6,711 nt of DNA from a bacterium (lineage in GTDB: Bacteria > CBDUZB01 > JAGLHV01). Shown here in pieces: positions 1-5,851 of this stretch. Each line of letters begins with the position of its first letter. Position 1 is the stretch's first letter. The notes under the pieces are model-generated. The model was given only the letters and a program-made list of their open reading frames with translations. It was not told where the DNA came from and searched no databases. A program made the position numbers and the translations under genes. The DNA is taken from assembly GCA_023143305.1 (NCBI GenBank), contig JAGLHV010000072.1:1-6711 (forward strand). Reading direction: 5' to 3'.

Positions 1-543
1 TGCCTTACCAGATACTAATATTAACTTAGAACCTCTCATTACTATATATTCAAAACATCGGTTTACTTTTTTGTAAACAGGTAATAATAATTTTTTAGGG
101 CCTTGATTCCATCGCCAGGTGTAATGTGATATTGCTTCCCAATCAGCACCGACATAAACCCAAAAAGGGCGATGTCCATATAATTTGTTTATAAAATAAG
201 TTATTACAGATTGATAATTAGGAAGAAACAGATAAATCATTCCCCATTGTTTTATGTGTCTTGTAATAACCCAGACACATTTAACATTCCGCCAAATTCT
301 TTTTATGATTCCGGCATTCTCATCTTTATCTTTTGGCAATTCAAGCACACTTATCTTTTTCCCCCGAAGACAAAAGTGACAATAACTTTCATATGCTGAT
401 TTTCTGGGGTAAACTGAAGCACATAAAATAACTTCTTGAAATGTCAAAGATAAATCGACTAATAACTTTCCGAAAACATCTTTAACATAAAAATCTTTCC
501 CATCAAATTCTATAGTTCCTCTTGATATTACCGTAAGCTTCAT
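1..543 (-). CDS. Probable glycosyltransferase, N-terminal part (truncated at its 3' end by the left window edge)
   Basis: An open frame starts at ATG 543-541 and runs 181 codons to base 1 without a stop, so the C-terminal part lies outside the window. The start begins MKLTVISRG and overlaps the upstream gene's TGA stop as ATGA. AGGA at 555-552, eight bases before the ATG, is a good ribosome site. The visible part looks like the N-terminal Rossmann-like half of a GT-B enzyme: a first beta strand (LTVISRG), a WVITRH strand near residues 91-96, WVYVGADWEA at 128-137, and KLILVSGKA at 173-181, which resembles the 'ad.vlvsG.a' segment before the inter-domain region in GT4 enzymes. Seven tryptophans lie between residues 84 and 145, with many Lys/Arg, which would suit contact with the inner membrane face. 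The donor-binding half, which would settle the assignment, is not visible. The glycosyltransferase call rests on these weak motifs and on the three GT neighbours; donor and acceptor are unknown. Confidence 0.7.
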   Translation of the reverse strand, partial: MKLTVISRGTIEFDGKDFYVKDVFGKLLVDLSLTFQEVILCASVYPRKSAYESYCHFCLRGKKISVLELPKDKDENAGIIKRIWRNVKCVWVITRHIKQWGMIYLFLPNYQSVITYFINKLYGHRPFWVYVGADWEAISHYTWRWNQGPKKLLLPVYKKVNRCFEYIVMRGSKLILVSGKA

Positions 544-1709
544 TTTTTATTTCCTATCGTATAATTTACCGCTTTAATAAATTTATCGGCATAAAAGTCT
601 ACCCCTCTCGTAGAAATTGATTGAGATATTTTTGTTCTATTTGATAATTCAGAGAAATTATCAACCACCATTTCAATCTTATCTTTAATATCTTTTACAT
701 CATAAGGGTCAAAAATATAACCATTTATACCTTCTTTCAGCAAATCATAAGCCGCTCCATCGTATTTAGAAACCAAAGTAAAAAGTCCACTTGCCAACGC
801 TTCACTCACAACAATACTAAAACAATCTTTTAATGAAGGCAAAATAAACACATCAGCCAAGGCATAATATTTCACAATATCTTGTTTCTGTTTAAATTTA
901 ATGAATTTAACTTTTTCCTTCAACCCATTTTGAACACAAAAATCCAACAACCTGTTATATTGTTGTCCTTCACCTATTATTAATAAAATTATATTATTTT
1001 TTTTTATTTTTTTAAATGCCTCTAATAATTTTAATATACCCTTTTGCTCTATTAATCGACTTACACAAACAAATATTATTTGTGGATATTTCTCCCTCGT
1101 TAAAATAAAATCTTCCTTGTCTCTTAAAACACAAGACCAATTCCTATAAAAATCAATATCCCCGACATTACATCCTCTAAATATGCTGTTTTTCTCTGCT
1201 CCCAAAAATTGCAAATTCTCTTGAGCTTTGGTTCCATAAGCAATAAATGCATCACAATATCTAATATAAAACTTCTTCAATCTATCTCTAATTCCTACAT
1301 GATTTTTGCAATGATTTTTATTAAAAACCACACTTCCCGACCACAATATTGTACACCTGCTAAATAATTTTGCATAAAACAGGGCAATCCAACAAGTTAG
1401 AGAATCATATCCACCAAGAATAATAACATCCGGTTTTTCTAAACTCAAACGCAAAAAAATACCCATGTTAAAATGTATTTCCCATTCTTTTTTTTTGACA
1501 GGTATATGAAAACCTCTTAGTTTGCTAAAATTAAATTTTATGTCATTGTAATATATATTCCATTTGCGATTAAATTCCCGTTCTTTCATAAAATAGACTT
1601 TAAAATCAAATTCATTCCTTTCCGCAATTTTATTGAAAAGGGGTATCCGGTAAGGAGACATCATATTAGTTATCAAAACAACTTTTCTTCTCTTCTTTAA
1701 TATTTTCAT
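540..1709 (-). CDS. GT4-type glycosyltransferase (389 aa)
   Basis: This is a likely cytoplasmic, membrane-associated GT-B enzyme that transfers a sugar from a nucleotide donor to a growing polysaccharide unit. The N-terminal domain opens with KVVLITNMMSPYRIPLFNKI (residues 9-28), a typical 'sPYR.plF' acceptor-domain start, followed by DVIILGGYDS (94-103), TILWSGS (120-126) and CDAFIAYGTKA (152-162). The C-terminal donor domain has CVSRLIEQKG (215-224; Arg218 and Lys223 are the expected diphosphate contacts), LLIIGEG (242-248), and ADVFILPS then the catalytic-loop motif. That motif is D295-X7-E303, an Asp in place of the usual first Glu of EX7E. EGINGYIFDP (326-335) closes the fold. The length of 389 aa is normal for the family. 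The upstream gene's TAA ends one base before the ATG. A weak AGAGG at 1726-1722 lies 12 bases ahead, within the upstream coding region. The TGA stop overlaps the next gene's ATG. The family is clear; the sugar and linkage cannot be read from sequence. Confidence 0.93.
   Translation of the reverse strand: MKILKKRRKVVLITNMMSPYRIPLFNKIAERNEFDFKVYFMKEREFNRKWNIYYNDIKFNFSKLRGFHIPVKKKEWEIHFNMGIFLRLSLEKPDVIILGGYDSLTCWIALFYAKLFSRCTILWSGSVVFNKNHCKNHVGIRDRLKKFYIRYCDAFIAYGTKAQENLQFLGAEKNSIFRGCNVGDIDFYRNWSCVLRDKEDFILTREKYPQIIFVCVSRLIEQKGILKLLEAFKKIKKNNIILLIIGEGQQYNRLLDFCVQNGLKEKVKFIKFKQKQDIVKYYALADVFILPSLKDCFSIVVSEALASGLFTLVSKYDGAAYDLLKEGINGYIFDPYDVKDIKDKIEMVVDNFSELSNRTKISQSISTRGVDFYADKFIKAVNYTIGNKK
552..555 (-). 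promoter_or_regulatory. Ribosome binding site of the distal partial glycosyltransferase gene
   Basis: On the minus strand AGGA is followed by eight bases and the ATG at 543-541. It lies inside the last codons of the upstream glycosyltransferase gene, whose TGA stop overlaps this ATG. This supports the chosen start and translational coupling of the two genes. Confidence 0.55.
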
Positions 1710-1710
1710 T

Positions 1711-2925
1711 TTATTTTTCTGCCTCTAAACATATACTTAAGTTACACCTGCCTTTTCTATCCAAAAAATTAAAAGTTTTTTGAGTTATTCTTTCCCATGT
1801 AAATTCTTTTTTTACTCTTTCTTTTGCCGCTATACCAAGATTTTTACACAATTTTTCGTTATGGTATATAGATATCATAGCATTTTTCAAACCATCTAAA
1901 TCATCCTGTTCAACTAATAATCCCGTTTTAGAATTAAGTACTACTTCCGGAACACCGCCGTGATTAGAAGCAATAGAAGGCTTCCCTCTGGCCGCTGCCT
2001 CAAGAAACGATATACCAAACCCTTCAACCCCAACACCAACCTGTCTACTAGGCATAATATAGACATCGCATAAGTCATAAATTGCAATTTTATCGCATTC
2101 CTCTATATATCCGGTGAAAATTACATATTTGTCTAAATTATAATCTTGCACAATTTTTTTTAATTTTTTCATGTAAAACCCTTCACCTACAATGACATAT
2201 TTTATCTTTTCTAGAATTTCTTTTGGCATATTTATTAAACATTTTAATACTAATTCATGGCCTTTTCTAATATCAATCCTTGATAATGTTAAAAACACAA
2301 AACAATCGATAGCTATACCCAATCTTTTTTTAAAATGATTTACATGTTTTATCGGTTCATACAACATATTATGGCCAATCCCACAAGGAATAACATTAAT
2401 TCTTTCAGAATTAACAAAATCTATATGATGTTGTTCAATCAAATGCTTTGTAAATTCACTAATAGTTATTATTGCCTTTGCCCTATTAAATAAACCGGAT
2501 GAAAGGAACTTCAATAATTTATTACTGCGATAGGCTAATATTTCCGAACCATAATTTGTAATGCTGAATTCCAATGGAATTAATTTCGAAACAACATTTA
2601 AAGCAATTTGTGTCGGCCAATCGGTACAGTGAATAATATCATACTGTTTATAATTTGTTCTTAAATAAAAATAAGCATTGTATATCAAATAAAGCAAATT
2701 AATCTTCGAAACTTTTCTACCACCTTTATAACGTATAGTTTTAAAAGATTGACTTTCATCAAACGATGATACATTTGGAAAATTAAATGAAGGAGCTAAT
2801 AAAGTAACGTTAAATCCCAATTTTGCTGCTGTTTTTGCAATATTATAAGTATATGTTCCAACCCCTCCTATTTTAGGATAATATTCATAAGTAAAAATCA
2901 TAATTTTTAAATTATTTTTTATCAT
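1711..2925 (-). CDS. GT4-type glycosyltransferase with canonical EX7E motif (404 aa)
   Basis: This is a retaining-type GT-B glycosyltransferase of the GT4 family, resembling PimB-like and other hexosyl- or mannosyltransferases. Residues 8-28 hold the N-terminal strand and glycine loop (YYPKIGGVGTYTYN), where acceptor and donor meet. HCTDWPTQIA (99-108) and NYGSEIL (124-130) are typical N-domain segments, and VIPCGI (178-183) precedes the donor domain. The donor domain shows LSRIDIRKGHE (214-224; Arg216 and Lys221), VIVGEG (244-249), CDVYIMPS (286-293), E301-X7-E309 in full, and GGVPEVV (323-329). Residues past about 385 form a short, low-similarity tail. The ATG at 2925-2923 is the first possible start, since an in-frame TAA lies three codons upstream. 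There is no Shine-Dalgarno match close to it, so Met9 (2901-2899) stays possible, but Met1 is preferred. It lies 29 bases after the Wzy-like gene and one base before the next GT, so it should be co-transcribed with both. The donor sugar is unknown. Confidence 0.94.
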   Translation of the reverse strand: MIKNNLKIMIFTYEYYPKIGGVGTYTYNIAKTAAKLGFNVTLLAPSFNFPNVSSFDESQSFKTIRYKGGRKVSKINLLYLIYNAYFYLRTNYKQYDIIHCTDWPTQIALNVVSKLIPLEFSITNYGSEILAYRSNKLLKFLSSGLFNRAKAIITISEFTKHLIEQHHIDFVNSERINVIPCGIGHNMLYEPIKHVNHFKKRLGIAIDCFVFLTLSRIDIRKGHELVLKCLINMPKEILEKIKYVIVGEGFYMKKLKKIVQDYNLDKYVIFTGYIEECDKIAIYDLCDVYIMPSRQVGVGVEGFGISFLEAAARGKPSIASNHGGVPEVVLNSKTGLLVEQDDLDGLKNAMISIYHNEKLCKNLGIAAKERVKKEFTWERITQKTFNFLDRKGRCNLSICLEAEK

Positions 2926-2954
2926 AATTAATTACACAGTGTTAAAAAACCCTT

Positions 2955-4418
2955 TTAATTTAAACCGAAGTTATTGTTGGAATTTTTAAATAAAATTTTA
3001 TCTGTTATAGGTAACAGAGCAAATAAAATTGCAATAACTAACGTATGTTTATATGACGAAAACCTATTTTGAGTAAATGACATAACAATTAAAGAAAAAA
3101 TACTGGTTAAAACACCAAAAAGAAGACTTTTAAAATAGGGTGAATGACAATTTTTATAAATTTTTATACCGTTATAAAAAAAAGAAGAAAGGATCCAGAA
3201 AACCGAAAGAACACCTAAAACTCCCCATTTCCATATAATTTGAGGAAGTACTCCATGGAGAGAACTTGCTATATATCCGGCTTTTGTTAAATAAGGAACA
3301 TTTATAACTCTTCCGAACCCATCACCTAAAATAAATGAGGAAAAGGAATTACACCATATCGGCAAAACGAGTAAAATTTCTTTTTTACGGTACCACATTG
3401 ATTCACCCTGAAAAGATTCTTTTGACAATAATTGAATAAGTTTTGTGGGCATACTCAAGAATTCCGGTATAATTTCTTTAGGTAAGAAAATAGAACACAT
3501 CGAAATACAAATAAACAAAATAAGCAATGAGAAAAAAACTTTTACTAAACGGAAAAAAATCATCTTCTCAATTCCAAGAATTATTAAATAGATAGCAAAA
3601 AATGTTAATACGATAACCGTAACAAATATCGTTCTATTAAAAGTTAGAACCAAAGCATAAAAAAAACAAACAAAAAGTAATAGATAAATTTTTCTATGTT
3701 TTTGATTATTAAAAAATAAAAATCCTAAAATAAAATTTAAACCCAACAAAGAATAAACCTGTGTTTTTCCCAAAAGTAACTGCAAAACAGATAAATTTAC
3801 AAAAGAACGGTGAGCTATCAGATCCGGCTTAAAAAAATACAGGACAATAGAAGAACAAATTAAAAATGTGGTAGATAACAAACAAATTTTCATCAATGTT
3901 TTTAGTTGTTTTTCTTCTTTAAAAATATCAATTACAATAAAAAATAGGATATAATAAAAATGAGGAGTGGCCTGTCCCCTAATATTATTCAAAGAATATC
4001 CCCTAATAAAACCAAGTATTGTTGCAAAAACAACTAACCCAATAAAAAAACCCATTTCTTTTGATAATATCCTGGATGTCATATCAAATTTAACATCTTT
4101 ATATCTGATGAGTTTTTTAGGTATCCAGGTTAACAAAAGCATATAAAAAATTAATTCGGAAATATCATGATTCCCAATCGGTGTATGAAATTCAAAATAA
4201 AAATTATCAGAAAATCCTAATTCCCACATACAAATAACAAAAACACTTATTATCGGAAATCTAAAAACAAGAATAAAGAAAATAATTGTCATTAAAAATA
4301 AACATAAAAAACTATAAGAATAAAAATATGAAAACCCTATAATTACAGCGGATATAACAGTAATTACTCCGTTGAAAACTTTTCTATCAAAATTCACGCC
4401 AAAAAATCTATACTCCAT
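2955..4418 (-). CDS. Wzy-like O-antigen/polysaccharide polymerase or ligase, integral membrane (487 aa)
   Basis: This is a polytopic inner-membrane protein with about 11-12 hydrophobic segments, for example around residues 17-34, 36-66, 123-140, 153-166, 176-195, 221-236, 244-258, 262-282, 291-311, 390-413, 431-448 and 459-472. Between about 312 and 388 lies one large hydrophilic loop, as expected for the extracytoplasmic loop of Wzy/WaaL-family (Wzy_C-type) proteins. Family-like signatures are LTFNRT (258-263), where the Arg sits at a membrane edge; GESMWYRKKEIL (338-349); FILGDGFGRV (362-371), resembling the usual 'GvGpG.f' region; and SSLHGVLPQIIWKWGVLG (385-402), with His388 in the expected place. 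Such proteins join undecaprenyl-linked repeat units, or ligate the finished chain to an acceptor, outside the cytoplasmic membrane. Polymerase is preferred over ligase because the gene sits among glycosyltransferases, but sequence alone does not separate the two. The start is secure: AGAGGAG precedes the ATG by five bases. The extra C-terminal NSNNNFGLN tail is hydrophilic. Confidence 0.88.
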   Translation of the reverse strand: MEYRFFGVNFDRKVFNGVITVISAVIIGFSYFYSYSFLCLFLMTIIFFILVFRFPIISVFVICMWELGFSDNFYFEFHTPIGNHDISELIFYMLLLTWIPKKLIRYKDVKFDMTSRILSKEMGFFIGLVVFATILGFIRGYSLNNIRGQATPHFYYILFFIVIDIFKEEKQLKTLMKICLLSTTFLICSSIVLYFFKPDLIAHRSFVNLSVLQLLLGKTQVYSLLGLNFILGFLFFNNQKHRKIYLLLFVCFFYALVLTFNRTIFVTVIVLTFFAIYLIILGIEKMIFFRLVKVFFSLLILFICISMCSIFLPKEIIPEFLSMPTKLIQLLSKESFQGESMWYRKKEILLVLPIWCNSFSSFILGDGFGRVINVPYLTKAGYIASSLHGVLPQIIWKWGVLGVLSVFWILSSFFYNGIKIYKNCHSPYFKSLLFGVLTSIFSLIVMSFTQNRFSSYKHTLVIAILFALLPITDKILFKNSNNNFGLN

Positions 4419-4423
4419 ACTAA

Positions 4424-4430
4424 CTCCTCT
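4424..4430 (-). promoter_or_regulatory. Strong ribosome binding site of the Wzy-like gene
   Basis: AGAGGAG on the minus strand is followed by TTAGT (five bases) and the ATG at 4418-4416. It is the best Shine-Dalgarno match in the window. It fixes the start of the membrane protein and shows that the host uses ordinary SD-led initiation. Confidence 0.8.
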
Positions 4431-4447
4431 TGAAGCTTTTATGAATA

Positions 4448-5716
4448 TTATTGATTAAAATTTATTTTTAGGATTCTTTCATACAATTTAATTCTAGTAT
4501 CAACATTATTTTCTACTGTAAAAAAAAATTTAACTTTTTCATAACCATTGTTTCCCATTATACCTGCTATATCAGGGTTACGAAGAATATGCGTTATTTT
4601 GTCTGCCATTTCATCAGTATTATAGGGATTTATAATATACCCGTTTACCTCCTTTTCAACAACTTCCTTACTCCCCCCAAAGCAACTTGCAATTACAGGC
4701 TTTCTTGCAGCCATGGCTTCAAAATTTAATCTCGGCAATGGATCAGGATATAAAGAAGGAATTACAACCAAATTACAAGTTGCCAAAAATTTTTTAAAAT
4801 CCTTTCTACTAAGCCAATCCGTAAATATAATATTATCTCTCACACCCATTTTTTTTGCTAAATTCCCCAAATACTTAGCATAAAGGTTTGGTCTTCCGCA
4901 TAATACCAAACATACATTTTTCCCGAATTTATCAACTATCTTAACCATACTCATTACCAAACATTCAAACCCCTTACGTTTAACAAATCTACCACCGGAA
5001 AATATTATTTTTTTCTTAACCAAATTGTTCTTTTTTTTAGTTTCCTCAATTTCTTTTTCCGTAACCTGAAATTTCTCAGGATTCACTCCATTATAAATGA
5101 CAGCTACATTTTTAAAACCGTTTTGATTTAATATTTTTTTAAGTTCTTCACTTACAACTATTGTTTTAGAAACATAACGATTAACTAACTTTTTTATAAA
5201 AAAATTACGCAGTGGATTATGCCTGTATTTTTGGCATATAATACATTTAAAAGCTTTTATTTTATATATATCTTTATTACTTTTGTCATTAATTTTAGAC
5301 ATACTACACCTTAAAGCACCCGGACAAATTAAATATAAATCATGTGCCGTCAAAACAATTGGAATTTGCAAACTGCCTATTATTTTTAAAACATAATACG
5401 ACAAATGTATATGAACTCCATGGACCTGTACTATGTCCGGTTTTATTTTTTTTATTACCCTTTTAACAATACCTACAGTAAATGGATTAAACAGAGAAAC
5501 ATATTCATTTAAAATCATCTTATAATTAGAATAGATTCTATATATTACTATGCCTTCATACACTATTTTACCGGTTTTTTCCTTTTCTTGAACAGAACTT
5601 ATAACAGAAACTTTATTTCCTTTTTCAATTAATCTTTTCGCTATCAAAAAAGTACTGATTTCTGCTCCACCCCAGTGATCCGGAGGAAAAAAATCCGTGA
5701 TTATAAGAATATTCAT
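4448..5716 (-). CDS. GT4-type glycosyltransferase with a four-cysteine insertion (422 aa)
   Basis: This is a GT-B glycosyltransferase of the GT4 type. The N-terminal domain starts NILIITDFFPPDHWGGAEIS (2-21), with the glycine loop next to the active site, then KPDIVQVHGVHIHL (92-105) and LTAHDLYLICPG (122-133). After this HD segment, residues 131-161 hold four cysteines (C131, C137, C158, C161), the last two as CxxC. A similar cysteine-bearing insertion is seen in many GT4 proteins and may bind a metal. VIYNGVNPEKF (207-217) leads into the donor domain: SGGRFVKRKGFE (240-251; Arg243 and Lys248), VLCGRP (271-276), LVVIPSLYPDPLPRLNFEA (316-334) with D325-X7-E333 in place of EX7E, and VNGYIINPYN (357-366). 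AGAGGAA at 5733-5727, ten bases before the ATG, supports the start. A 135-base gap separates it from the methyltransferase upstream, and a 29-base gap from the Wzy-like gene downstream. The donor and acceptor sugars are unknown. Confidence 0.93.
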   Translation of the reverse strand: MNILIITDFFPPDHWGGAEISTFLIAKRLIEKGNKVSVISSVQEKEKTGKIVYEGIVIYRIYSNYKMILNEYVSLFNPFTVGIVKRVIKKIKPDIVQVHGVHIHLSYYVLKIIGSLQIPIVLTAHDLYLICPGALRCSMSKINDKSNKDIYKIKAFKCIICQKYRHNPLRNFFIKKLVNRYVSKTIVVSEELKKILNQNGFKNVAVIYNGVNPEKFQVTEKEIEETKKKNNLVKKKIIFSGGRFVKRKGFECLVMSMVKIVDKFGKNVCLVLCGRPNLYAKYLGNLAKKMGVRDNIIFTDWLSRKDFKKFLATCNLVVIPSLYPDPLPRLNFEAMAARKPVIASCFGGSKEVVEKEVNGYIINPYNTDEMADKITHILRNPDIAGIMGNNGYEKVKFFFTVENNVDTRIKLYERILKINFNQ

Positions 5717-5851
5717 TATTGTATAATTCCTCTTTTTTTGTTTTTCTAAAACATGGTAATTTAAAATTTACAAATCAAATCTTACTTTCAAGTTTAAATA
5801 TTATTTTTATTACCTAAACAAATCGGTGGTTTCTGTCATACTTAGATTTTT
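5717..5851 (-). other. 135-base AT-rich intergenic gap
   Basis: This is the longest non-coding stretch in the window, between the methyltransferase stop (TGA 5854-5852) and the next glycosyltransferase start. Apart from the ribosome site at 5733-5727 nothing definite is seen. There is no GC-rich hairpin followed by a T run, so no intrinsic terminator is called. A TTGAAA at 5791-5786 could serve as a -35 box, but the hexamers downstream match -10 poorly (TAAATT at a 15-base spacing is the best), so no promoter is called. It could hold an internal promoter or simply be spacer. Confidence 0.5.
5727..5733 (-). promoter_or_regulatory. Ribosome binding site of the cysteine-bearing glycosyltransferase gene
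   Basis: AGAGGAA on the minus strand lies ten bases before the ATG at 5716-5714. The spacing is slightly long but workable. It agrees with the protein start, since the first glycosyltransferase beta strand begins straight after Met1. Confidence 0.6.

Noticed and set aside
211..399. 62-residue plus-strand open frame starting MIIRKK
   Set aside because: It lies wholly antisense to the well-supported partial glycosyltransferase frame, has no family features, and is the only gene-like frame on the plus strand. It reads as a chance frame.
2926..4447. Two intergenic gaps of exactly 29 bases (2926-2954 and 4419-4447)
   Set aside because: Their sequences share no convincing similarity, so the equal length looks like coincidence rather than a repeated junction element.
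5761..5791. Possible promoter with TTGAAA as -35 box
   Set aside because: No -10 hexamer of good quality lies at 16-18 bases. In sequence this AT-rich such partial matches are expected by chance.
5810..5839. Nine-codon minus-strand frame (ATG to TAA) in the intergenic gap
   Set aside because: It is too short, has no ribosome site, and no sign of leader-peptide design such as repeated regulatory codons or a following attenuator hairpin.
5800..5851. Possible terminator after the methyltransferase gene
   Set aside because: Only three-base-pair stems (ACC/GGT) can be drawn and no T run follows on the minus strand.
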